Shown here in pieces: positions 33,821 through 43,199 of a stretch of 64,000 bases of DNA. The notes under the pieces were generated by a model. That model made no database searches, had not been told where the DNA came from, and saw only the letters and a list, made by a program, of their open reading frames with translations. Source of the DNA: Antilocapra americana (Eukaryota; Chordata; Mammalia; Artiodactyla; Antilocapridae); contig ML662445.1 in NCBI GenBank assembly GCA_007570785.1, forward strand, positions 2,421,365 through 2,485,364, given 5' to 3'. The translations under genes were made by a program, and so were the position numbers. The stretch's first letter is position 1. Every line of letters starts with the position of its first letter.

Positions 33821-34846
33821 TTCAGTTCAGTTCAGTCACTCAGTCGTGTCCGACTCTTTGCGACCCCATGGACTGCAGCACACCAGGCTTCCCTGTCCTT
33901 CACCATCTCTGGGAGCTTGCTCAAACTCATGTCCATCAAGTTGGTGATGCCATCCAATCATCTCATCCTTTGTTGTCCCCTTCTCCTCCTGCCTTCAGTC
34001 TTTGCCAGCATCAGGGTCTTTTCCAATGAGTCAGTTCTTTGTATCAGGTGGCCAAAATATTGGAGTTTCAGCTTCAGCATCCATCCTTCCAATGCATATT
34101 CAGGACTGATCTCCTATAGGATGGACTGGTGTGATCTCCTTTAAGTCCAAGGGACTCTCAAGAGTCTTCTCCAATACCACAGATCAAAAGCATCAGTTCT
34201 TCAGTGCTCAGCTTTCTTAATGGTCCAGCTCTCACATCCATACATGACTACCGGAAAGACCATATCTTTGACTAGATGGAGCTTTTTCAGCAAAGTCATG
34301 TCTCTGCTTTTTAATATGCTGTCTAGGTTGGTCATAGCTTTTCTTCCAAGGAGCTAGCGTCTTTTAATTTCATGGCTACAGTCACCATCTGCAGTGATTT
34401 TGGAGCCCCCCAAAATAAAGTCATCACTGTTTCCATTGTTTCCCCATCTATTTGTCACGAAGTGATGGGACTGGATGCTATGATCTTAGTTTTTTGAATG
34501 TTTTTAAGCCAGCTTTATCACTCTTCTCTTTCAGTTTCATCAAGAGACTCTTCAGTTCCTCTTCACTTTCTGCCATAAGGGTGGTGTCATCTGTGTATCT
34601 GAGATTATTGATATTTGTCCTGGGCAATCTTGACTCCAGCTTGTGCTTCATCCAGCCTGGCATTTCACATAATGTATTCTGCATATAAGTTAAATAAGCA
34701 AGGTGACAATATACAGCCTTGACATACTCCTTTCCCAATTTGGAACCAGTCCATTGTTCCATGTCCAGTGCTAACTGTTGCTTCTTGACCTGCATATAGA
34801 CTTCTCAGGAGGCAGGTAAGTTGATCTGATATTCCCATCTCTTTAA
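33821..34846 (-). mobile_element. BovB LINE, 5' truncated, with broken RT fragment
   Basis: About 1 kb of antisense BovB runs from the 3' terminal 'ttcagttcagttcagtcact' up into the reverse-transcriptase region. Two overlapping minus frames carry it: one (from 34883) has the fingers/palm segment ending at 'FNLYAEYIM', the next (34795 to 34478) holds the catalytic YxDD box as YTDD (codons 34597-34586) and 'LMAESEEELKSLLMK'. A frameshift separates them, so no enzyme can be made. RTE elements of this type mobilise ruminant SINEs in trans. Confidence 0.95.
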
Positions 34847-35453
34847 GAGGCAGAGGTACATAAAGAAACTTATTTAAGGTCATAAAACACTGAGTGTCCC
34901 CAGGGACTCAGTCTCCAAATAAGGGGCCCACCCACACTATCCCCCACTTCTGCTCCCCCCTCTGATATATCACTATGAGAGGGAGAATAAGGTGGAGTCT
35001 GCAACGGTTCTGACACAAAGAGCACTGACTTGGGAGGCGACCGATCTGGGTTTAAGCATTAAATTTATAATCTACAATCTCAGCCACCTGCTATGGAAGA
35101 ACAATCTCTGTTTGTGGGATGGTATAGTTTACTACCCTGATGGGCAGGCGGTTTCCCAACTAGATTCATCAACAGATACAGAGGTTTATGAGCAGAACCG
35201 GGATGTGACCTAATCGTAGCCCAGTAAGCGACGGCAGGTGCTTGCTCAGCTTTTTCTCCAAAGGTGCCCCTTTCAACACCAAGATCGTTTAGCACTTCCA
35301 GTGTCTTGGGGTCAGGCACCCGTAGGTGCTGATCCTATTAACGCCTTGTGGCTTTTGCCCGTGAGAGGCCTTCAGTAGGTGCCTGGGGCAGCAGTGGACA
35401 GCAAAGAAGAAACCAGGATAGTAGGAATTATGGTGACCCCGACTCTTTAAAAA
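34847..35453. other. intergenic stretch, weak MIR-like patch
   Basis: 'acaaagagcactgacttgg' and 'gaccgatctgggtttaagc' at 35.02-35.06 kb resemble the start of a MIR. Nothing else is assigned. Confidence 0.35.
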
Positions 35454-35465
35454 GAAGAAGGCTGT

Positions 35466-35598
35466 TGGCAGCCCATCAGGCTGACTGTCTCTTTTTCCCT
35501 GGGGACCCAGTGTGCAGCGGCTGTAAACAGCAGCCTTGTTGCTAGTGTGTGCAGCCTATCACCTGTACAGGGTGCCCTAAGGGACCCTGGAGACAACT
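35466..35598 (+). ncRNA. SNORA70-like H/ACA snoRNA copy (retroposed, probably pseudogene)
   Basis: About 133 bases fit the H/ACA layout. A first hairpin can close through 'gcagcc' near the start and 'ggctgt' near 35518-35524. It is followed by a hinge with an H box ACAGCA at 35527-35532, then a second hairpin region, and an ACA box at 35593-35595 exactly three bases before the end. Recalled features of SNORA70 (U70: 'cccagtgtgca', 'aaacagcagc', 'ctaagggacc') are present. In mammals SNORA70 is encoded in an intron of RPL10, and RPL10 sequence follows directly here, which supports the call. It lies in a retrocopy, so it has no promoter or splicing of its own and is probably not expressed. Confidence 0.72.
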
Positions 35599-36009
35599 CT
35601 TTTCCATGGACCTTCATGACTGGCATGCGGGCCCCCGTCTAGGCTCCCAACACGTGTGTGCGGTGTCTTTGGAAAGCCCGGGGGCACAGTGGGCAGGGTC
35701 CACATCGGCCAAGGCATAATGGGCATCCACATGAAGCTGCAGAACAAGCAGCAGGTGACCGAGGCCCTCTGCAGGGCCAAGTTCAAGTTCCCTGGCTGCC
35801 AGAAGATCCACATCTCCAGGTAGGCATCTACTAAGTTTCATGGGAGTGAATGTGAAAACATGGTGGCAGAGAAGCCAGCCGGATGGCTGTGGAATCAGAT
35901 AGGTCCCTAATTGAGGCATTCTGGACAAATGGGGCCTGCGCTCATGAAAGCCTGGTCGCTGTCCCCTCCTTACCAGCAATAAATCCTACTTTCCTGTCCA
36001 AAAAAAAAG
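35466..36009 (+). pseudogene. snoRNA-ended RPL10 retrocopy
   Basis: A retroposed copy of part of the ribosomal protein L10 transcript. The last coding exon begins near 35663 (after 'cacgtgtgtgcg') and reads as the RPL10 C-terminal region ('VHIGQ', 'KLQNK', 'AKFKFPG', 'QKIHIS', 'NMVAEK'). A stop TAG at 35821-35823 replaces the Trp codon after 'KIHIS', and small deletions shift the frame later. The ancestral stop TGA lies at 35945-35947, a poly(A) signal AATAAA at 35978-35983, and an A run at 36000-36008. Upstream of the exon is apparent retained intron and a SNORA70 copy rather than the preceding RPL10 exons. Direct repeats 'gaagaaggctgt' at 35454-35465 and 36010-36021 bracket the whole unit. 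Confidence 0.88.
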
Positions 36010-36021
36010 GAAGAAGGCTGT

Positions 36022-36589
36022 CTTTGCCAAAAACACACTTGTTCTGGCTATATCCTAAGAAGCAGAGTAGCCAGGTCACTTCCAGGAAGCAAGCCTACCT
36101 TTGCTGGGCAGCCTTCTCTCATGATCAGACCCCCTTCCCCTGGTGCTTTCCTCCTGGGGCCCCCTCAGCCTCCAGTGCAAACCCAACTGCTAGTCAGTAT
36201 TCTGATCAGAACGGGGATGACTGTTTCCAGCTATCTAAAGTACAAGTTCAATAGTGGGGGATCAAATATAGGGAAGGCCACAGGCCTGCCTGAGGACTCA
36301 GAAGCTGCCAGGAATCCAGTTTTCTGGAAGGTCAAAGCACAGGAAGCAGCAGCCTCTCTCTTTGCATAAAAAGGCTGGCCAACAATACAGCAGACAACAA
36401 TACAGCAACTGTGAACAGATTCTAAGCACCACTTCCCATCAATGAGTCAATGAGATCCCACATGGGAGCATCCAGCAGGTCCTGCCAGGGGTCAGGCCTG
36501 AGCTCTTGCCATCTGGGAGGAGAACAAGGTCACTTTTCCTTTCGACTTTGGTATCAGGAACTAGGACTCTGCAGCAGGTGATGGGTTTT
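36022..36589. other. intergenic stretch, nothing assigned
   Basis: No gene or repeat recognised beyond the retrocopy edge. Confidence 0.4.
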
Positions 36590-36777
36590 CACTAAGACCC
36601 CATAGACTACAGCCCTCCAGGCTCCTCTGTCCATGGGATTCTCCAGGCAAGAATACTGGAGTGGGTTGCCACGCCCTCCTCCAAGGGATCTTCCCGACCC
36701 AGGAACGAAACCCGAGTCTCCCATGTCTCTTACATTGGCAGGAGGATTCTCTACCCACTGAGCGACTGGGGAAGCCC
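36590..36777 (-). repeat. Bov-tA SINE (antisense), 3' truncated
   Basis: It begins in the middle of the family ('accccatagactacagccc') and continues 'caggcaagaatactggagtg', 'ggatcttcccgacccagg', ending 'gagcgactggggaagccc'. The usual first 25 bases of the antisense end are degenerate or missing. Confidence 0.88.
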
Positions 36778-36954
36778 ACACCCAAATTGGGATAGTTGTT
36801 TCCTTGTCTGAAACCTCCCTAAAAGCAAAGATCATGCTTTGTTCAACACTTGAACCTGTGGTTTTTTGTAGGGAGAGGTTTTCCATAAGAGACTGTGTCT
36901 TTTATTTCTGGGAAAGTCCCACATAAAATAAATGTGTCGAAGGAAAAAAGAGAA

Positions 36955-37110
36955 TAACAATGCTATAGCCTATAAGGCAGATACAATTATCCTCATTCCC
37001 ACGGTACAAACGGGAAAAGTGAGTCTTCAAGAGTAAGTCATTTACTAAAGTTCACATAAAAAGTGAGTGAATAATCAGGCATACACTCAGGTTTCCAGGA
37101 AGTCCTGGGC
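36955..37110 (-). repeat. MIR SINE (antisense)
   Basis: 'acaattatcctcattcccac', 'ggtacaaacgggaaaagtga' and 'agtcatttactaaagttcac' follow the antisense MIR core in order. Confidence 0.65.
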
Positions 37111-37408
37111 ACTGCTGTGTCAGATGGTGGTGGACCTGGTCACTGGCCGTTAGAGTCTGGACCGGTTTCCTGGAGCAGCTTCACAGCACCCAGATGTGTG
37201 CGCTCACAGACCTGGAGGTCAGCAGGCCAGGAGGCAGGTGTCAGCAGAGCCGGTTCCGCCTTGCCCAAGCTATCGGGCAGGTCCTTGGAGCCCCTCGGCT
37301 TATGGACCCACGGCCCCAGCTGGAGCCCCATCATCATCAGACGGGGCCCGTCATCATCAGACAGGCCCCTCCTTGGCCTCCGGGTCCCCTTCTCTCTTCT
37401 CATAGGAT
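37111..37408. other. GC-moderate stretch, nothing assigned
   Basis: Overlapping frames on both strands without recognised domains. A short local duplication of 'catcatcagac' occurs near 37330-37362. Confidence 0.4.
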
Positions 37409-37660
37409 GTTGTTGTTCATTGCTGTTCAGTCGCTAACACGTGTCTGACCCTTTGCGACTCCATGGATTGTAGCATACCAGGCTCCTCTGTCTTCCACTA
37501 TCTCCCAGAGTTTGCTCAAACTCATGTCCATCAAGTCAGTGATGCCATCCAACCATCTCGTCCTCTGCTGCCCCCTTCTCCTCCTGCCTTCACTCTTTCC
37601 CAGCATCAGGGTCTCTACCAGTGAGTCAGCTCTTCACATCAGGTGGCCAAAGTATTGGAC
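37409..37660 (-). repeat. BovB/Bov-A 3' fragment (antisense) with target-site duplication
   Basis: 'tgttcagtcgctaacacgtg', 'gtccatcaagtcagtgatgc', 'catccaaccatctcgtcctc', 'aggtggccaaagtattgga'. Imperfect repeats 'cttctcataggat' (37396-37408) and 'cttcttataaggat' (37661-37674) flank it, so it inserted into the old repeat that continues to the right. Confidence 0.92.
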
Positions 37661-37825
37661 CTTCTTATAAGGATACTGGTCACTGTAAACAGGGCCCATG
37701 CTAAACCAGGATGATCTGATCTTACCTAGTGACATCTTCAAAGACCTTATTTCCAAGTTAGATTACATTTTGAAGTCCTGGATGGACAGGAATTTGTGGG
37801 GACACTATTCAATCCAGTTCAGAGT
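37661..37825 (+). repeat. old interspersed repeat, family not determined
   Basis: 'cttcttataaggatactggt', 'agacatctt'-like spacing, 'ttatttccaagttagattac' and 'ggggacactattcaatcc' recur in many mammalian genomes in this order (a 'tcttataaggacac ... ggggacacaattcaacc' repeat). I could not fix the family name. Confidence 0.5.
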
Positions 37826-38955
37826 CTCCCAGATCTGGACTAAGGGTCTTGGCCCCTCCCTGGATTCATGACCTCACAATCCTCACTCCCCTGCAGTTGT
37901 GATGTCTAACTCAGGGGACAGTACATCCTGGTTTGCCCCAGACTGTCCCCGCTGCCCTGACATCCTTTTAACACTGTCCTGCTTACTCTCAAAAGTATCT
38001 GTTTGAACAATAAATGACACAGTCACTCCACGTGTATGAAAGTCTAACTCACAGGAGGCTCTAAACAAGTAGCACCGTCTAGTATCAGAAGAGGTGGCAT
38101 TCAGGGACGGAACCACAGGTTTGGTAACAGCTTTCTGTCACCGGGAGGTGAAGGCTGAGCCCACAGTTAACAGCTTCGGCTACAAACCAGAAAGAACCAT
38201 TTGTGTGCGGAGTGTGGAAAGGAGGATAAATCACACGCTGGTTGGAGTTTGCAGAACTCTCCCGTGAGTAGATGCGTCTCCAGCCCTGTGGACGTAGTCT
38301 TGTGGACGTATTTAAGTTGACAGTTAGAAGCGGGGGCACTGGGGGTGCTGAAGCTCATTCCCGACTTCTCTGGCTTGGCACAGTCAGGCAAACAGCAGCT
38401 TCCAAAGTCTGCTGAATTCCTGAATGAATTGTGAAGACATTTCCCAAATCAAAGTTCATGACACTCAAGTGGGGGTAATTCCAGCTTTTCAAGACAGACA
38501 GAGTCTAAATCACTTCCGTTTCTTATTTGTAAAGTGACCTTAATTTGATTCTTCCACTACTTCTCACAGCGAGTGTCTTGAACTTTCTCTGCATCAGAAT
38601 CAGCCCCATGTTTGCCAGAAGTACAGTTCCAAGACTCCCTACCCAGACCTACTGAAGACAAGCGTTCAGGGTGGACCACAGAGGATCCTGATTTTTAAAT
38701 ACCATCCCTAGTGATTCTCTGCTCATTCACTTAGGAGGGGAAGCTGCAACCTGGGGCACTTGTGATCCAGCTTGGACAGGAGAAAGGAGGACCAGCCAGC
38801 TAGGGCCCAGCACACTGCCTTTACCTGTTAATATAACCAAATAAGGATTCAGGAACAGCCCTGAGGCTCTTGAATACTTTTTCTCTTATCTCCTTAAATA
38901 TTGAACTCCCATCTTCAAAATCAACTAAAAGGAAGGTGTAATTTTTCTGTGGCTT
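37826..38955. other. intergenic stretch with MER5-like remnant
   Basis: Only the MER5-type piece at 38.58-38.76 kb is assigned. A minus-strand frame of 84 codons (38085-38339) has no recognised domain. Confidence 0.4.
38580..38760. repeat. MER5A-like hAT non-autonomous remnant
   Basis: 'ctctgcatcagaatcagccc' at the left and 'cctagtgattctctgctc' at the right, with 'ggatcctgatttttaaata' between, match the inverted-end layout of MER5-type elements ('gcatcagaatcacc ... tgattctaatgtgc'). Confidence 0.55.
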
Positions 38956-39177
38956 TGTTGTTATTACTGTTTAGTTGCTAAGTCTTGTCCGACTCTTGCA
39001 ACCCAATGGAATGTAACCCACCAGACTCCTCTGTCCACAGGATTCTCCAGACAAGAATACCCCAGCAGGCTGCCATTTCCTTCTCAGGGCATCTTCCTGA
39101 CCGAGGGAATGAACCCATGTCTCCTGGGTCTCCTGCATTGCAGGCGGATTTTCTTATCACTGAGCCATGGGGGAAGC
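38956..39177 (-). repeat. Bov-tA SINE (antisense)
   Basis: 'gttattactgtttagttgct', 'gattctccagacaagaatac', 'catcttcctgaccgagggaa', 'cactgagccatgggggaagc' follow antisense Bov-tA order with above-average divergence. Confidence 0.88.
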
Positions 39178-41429
39178 GCCTTCTCTGGGTATATTAGAAT
39201 ACAAAATGAGGACATGAAATTCTACCACAAACCTGAAGAAAAGTTATATCAAAGATAATGTGTGATTAAAAAGTGTAAAGTTTTTTCAGAAAGCACTGAT
39301 TCACAAAGGATCAGCTGTTGGTCTTGTTCCAAGGCCTTCCAGAATAATAACAGTTAAAAACACAAAGAGTAAAATGTTTATAAAAATGCAACAACACACA
39401 GGTTAAGGTTTTCCCCATGGACATGCACTAAGTGGATTACTCTGGAAACTTAGTGCCCCCCCGCCCCCCCCTTGAATCTATTTCATAGAAAAACATAAAA
39501 TGTTTACAAAGTCTTCCTACATCTCCCAGGGACTTAAATTTCAAATCACACCCTGCTGTTCTTAAGCCCTGAGGGCAGGCAGGAAGAGATTTCTTTTATG
39601 TTGGAAAGGAATCAGGGGATTCGGGCATATTTTAGCTCATCTTTCATTTCCAAGCACTCCTCAGACATTAATAAGTGTAATCCCCTAATTTGGCAAAGAA
39701 ACCCAGCCCCCTCAATATCAGGCCTTTGCCTGGGCTTGAACAAAGAGGGCAAGACTGCCCCAAAGCCGGGAGGGACCACGACTCCCCAGACCTTTGGCCA
39801 CCCTCGTTCCCCAAGTTACAGCTTTTCGGTTAGGAAATTAAAGAAAAGAAAAGAAAAAAATCTTAAATGCAATCATGAGTGTATCTATGCATCATTAAGG
39901 ATGGACCTTTTTCTTGTCACTTTTCAAACTTTAAATGTGAATTTTTCTTCTCAAGATTACTGCTGGATTTCATTCTTCTGGGAAAAAAGGGGGAGCGCTT
40001 TAAGAACCCGAAAATGAGGCTTCCACCTAATACTAATTTTCTTCTTAGTTATAAAGGCTATTGTTTGTTTGAACAAAGAGAAATAGGAGCTATTAGCAGC
40101 TGTTTACATTATAGGAATGAGGGCACAGAGGGGGGAGGGGAGGGAACCTTGCTCACTAATGAGCCGGGGACAGGGGTTACTTGGAAACTGTAGGCCCCCA
40201 AAAGGAAAGAGGCCATTCATATCGTCTAGTCCTTCCATCCAACCAATACGCTGTATTGATCATTATTGTTAAGTGCCACCAACATATTTTAGATAGATTA
40301 GGTTTAGTGTTAGAATTTAGATTAAACAAGCAGAGTCTGATTTTCAAAACCAAAACCAAAACCAATATAGCACCCTAGAACTCTGGGAGCAGGTTTGTAT
40401 AGAAACACCCTGGAGCCAGGCTGAGCACCCAGGGCAGCCACGTGGGGGTCGCCACCCGCCCAAGGAACCCTGGCTTCTCAGGAGGGGCCGTAAAACAGGC
40501 CCTCAATAAATATTTATAGAACAAATGAGTGAATGAATTTCACTTGAATTAAACATGACTCGTCCACGCCTGGCATAATTCCCTTTCATTCCAGTGAACA
40601 GAAGCCCGGCTGAGACCAGGAAAGTTCCCTGAGCTGCCCAGCTGCCTGGGGGCTTTTCCGGCCTGGGCCAGGGCAGGAGGAAACCCCAACTCACAGTCAC
40701 TCCTGAGAATACTTTTATTAAAGGGGAAAAAACTCACAAACGATGATATCCAGTGACAAGCTTCTGCCACCCACCCATTCCAGGTTCCACCTGGTCAGGC
40801 TCTGGTTTCAGACTCAGGACACAAGCGACCCAAGTCAGAATGTTTTTTTCTTTCTTTTAATCTTTGGGGAAGAAACAGAATAGGAGGAGAAAGCAGAGTA
40901 ACAAGTGCAGATTAAATATGAGGCAGGTCGAGGCTTTTAATGCCACTGTGTTTAACTCACCAGATAATCAGAGCATTAAATGCAGGCGTAATTTGTCAGC
41001 AAGCTCCCTCCATTGTTCCCTGAAGCATGCGAGGTAGGGGGGGGGAAGTGTGGACTAATTCAATTCACGTGGGAATCGGTGTTTACATCCACGAGTCCTA
41101 ATGGAAAGGCATACTGTTTTCAAACTGGAGCAAATAAATCACAATGCCTTTTGCCACTGAAGCCGGGGACCTTGCGATGCCTCTGTCTCGGGTGGACGAA
41201 CACGTTTGGATGGACGTTTTCTTCCGTGGGGAAATCTCTACTTGCTGGCTACTGCAGCAAGTCCTGGAAGGGCTGAAGCGTCTCTTGTTAGAGTTTTAGA
41301 AGTCCCCCGGAGAGGCGGATTCTGCTCTCTGCCTCTCCCTCACGACTTCACCTTTCCCACCCACCCCACCCCTTTTTCCTGTAAGAGACTCGTTTGTTGC
41401 TTCTAGAAAGCCAGGCAAATGGCAGTCCA
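39178..41429. other. repeat-poor stretch upstream of a CpG island
   Basis: Across 2.2 kb the only repeat noted is a short L2-like tail at about 40495-40545. The DNA at 39.85-40.0 and 40.85-41.18 kb is rich in TAAT/ATTA-like motifs (e.g. 'cttttaatgccactgtg', 'gagcattaaatgcaggcg'). The low repeat load next to a CpG island is compatible with regulatory sequence. No exon is recognised. Confidence 0.45.
40495..40545 (+). repeat. L2/MIR-like 3' tail
   Basis: 'ccctcaataaatatttatag' followed by 'gagtgaatgaatttc' is the usual end of mammalian L2/MIR elements. Confidence 0.5.
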
Positions 41430-43080
41430 TCTCTCCGGCGGAATCCTGTTTCGTGGCGGAGCGCCCCTGGCGTGCGGGCTGCGGGCAAGGGCGGCAGAGA
41501 GGAGGGCTGCGGGGCGGAGGGGCCGCCGCCTGGGGCCCCGCGGTCGAGTCCCGGCCCACCCCTGGGGGCCCCCCTGAGCTGGGAGGGAGTCGGCTTTTCC
41601 ACGACACACACAGACTAATCCTTCAGAGATTTAAAAATCCCTTCTGTGAGCCCAGCCTTCCCCGTGGCCGCCCAGAACAAGCGAGTTCCCAGAAGCTCCG
41701 GGCAAACAGCGTTTGCACAAAATGGGGGCGTCGGGGGGGGCGGGGCGGATGTGGAGGGCTCTCAGTGCCTGTTCCGAACGGTTTACGATCTCGGGTTGCT
41801 CTGAGCCCTTGTGCTTACTTTTAAAAGTGAGGCATTGGCATCTTGCGTTTAATCCATGCCAAAGCTCTTTGGTATAGTGACTTACAAGGTCTTCAAGTGG
41901 CCAAGACTGCGCAGCTTGGATACCATCTTTGCAAAGGTGACACCAGTCCGTTTTCTAAACAGCTTTTGTGGGCCCCAGCACAGGCCTCTGCCTTGCTGAA
42001 AAGGCGCAGGGGTTTAAGAACGGCTCTCCCAGCCCGCCCACCCTGCCCCGTCTGTGCGCCCCGCGGTCGGTGTGCGGGGCCCGCGCTCGCTGCCGGGCTG
42101 CGGGCACTCGCTGGTCGCATCCGGATGGAGGCAGGACCACCTCCGTCCGCGTGGCCGCGGCCTCCCAAGAAACCGGAGCAGGATCCGGAGCAGGTCCAGG
42201 AGGCGCGGCCCAGACCTGCCAGCAGGGGACGCCGCGGGCCCTGCCGAGACAAAGGCGCGCGGCCGGGAGCCGGGAAGTGGGGGCGGCGCCCCGCGCCCTC
42301 CGCGGCCGCAGCCCAAGCCCGCCCCAGGGCAGCCCGGCCCCCCGGGAGGGGACGGGCGAGGGGTGACCTGGTGTCTTTCTCAAGATGGTTCCCACGGGCC
42401 GCGCGATCGCGGGCATCTCTCCGGGTCACCGACGGGCTTCCCCGCGGCGCGGCGCGGCCGCCCGGGGGGCTGCGAGGCGGGGACCCCAGGCCCGCGTGGG
42501 CTCGGCCGCCGAGGCGTGCAGTGTCCCGGGGGGCAGGTCCTCCCGCCCGCGCCGCCCGCCCCCCGGCCACTCCCCGCGGTGACCTCATTCCGGGGTCGCG
42601 CCGAGCAGCCTGCCTTCCGCGCCCGGGACCTTGCAGGCTTTTGCGTTTGCACGCGCGGAGCGGGCGGCCCCGTCCTTAGAGGAGACGCCGCCTTTATTTC
42701 TGGTACCGGCCACCGCCCCCCGGCCCCGCCGCCGAGCAGAGTCCCTTGGGCACGGCGTCACGTGGCCCTCGGGGCCGGCGTCCCGCTCCGCACCAGGTGA
42801 GCGCGGAGCCGCGCGCACACCGTCTGCACGGCCATCCCAGCCGGGGCCTGCGAGGCTCGGGCTGCTGCCAGGCTCTAGTGCAGGTCGGGTCAAGGCGGCC
42901 TGACTGGACCTGCCGAGGGAGCCCGGGGCCTCGGGAGAGTCTGCGCGGGGCCCTGCGGGAACACAAAGGGCCTGTGAGTCAGGCTCCTCCCAGCCGGCGC
43001 GCGGGCTCCTCCCCAGCGAGTAGGGGACTCGCGGAAGCATCTTCACCCACGCGGCCACACCTGGGGACTCAGGATTCCTG
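41430..43080. promoter_or_regulatory. CpG island, probable promoter/first-exon region
   Basis: About 1.6 kb of dense CpG with multiple GC boxes ('cggggggggcggggcgg' near 41.73 kb, repeated 'ccgcccg' blocks near 42.3-42.6 kb), an E-box 'gtcacgtggc' near 42.76 kb, and a strong 5' splice-site match 'ccag|gtgagc' with its GT at 42797-42798 on the plus strand. The frames through it on both strands are products of base composition, and the longest plus frames start with non-ATG codons. A minus-strand promoter is equally possible. I cannot name the gene. Confidence 0.75.
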
Positions 43081-43171
43081 AGCCCTTTGTCACGCTGCCC
43101 CAAACACTTGGGGATCCAATCCGAAACTTTAGTTTCCCTGGCTACCTAGCCAGGTCTTTCCCAACACTGAA

Positions 43172-43199
43172 GGGGTTAGCTGGGGGTGGGGGTGGGGGT
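43172..43199 (+). other. putative G-quadruplex tract
   Basis: Four G-runs in 28 bases (a GGGG, then three GGGGG units separated by single T, after a short linker). It lies just beyond the CpG island. Quadruplex formation is inferred from pattern only. Confidence 0.55.

Noticed and set aside
34478..34883. Functional BovB reverse transcriptase
   Set aside because: Frameshift between the two parts, N-terminal endonuclease and most of the RT missing: a dead fragment.
35614..35979. 121-codon minus-strand frame over the RPL10 retrocopy
   Set aside because: It is the antisense shadow of the RPL10 exon; the plus-strand match with poly(A) signal and tail explains the sequence.
41843..42679. 278-codon plus frame and 231-codon minus frame in the CpG island
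   Set aside because: Pro/Arg/Ala/Gly-rich composition on both strands is the expected effect of GC-rich DNA. The plus frame starts with TTG. No domain.
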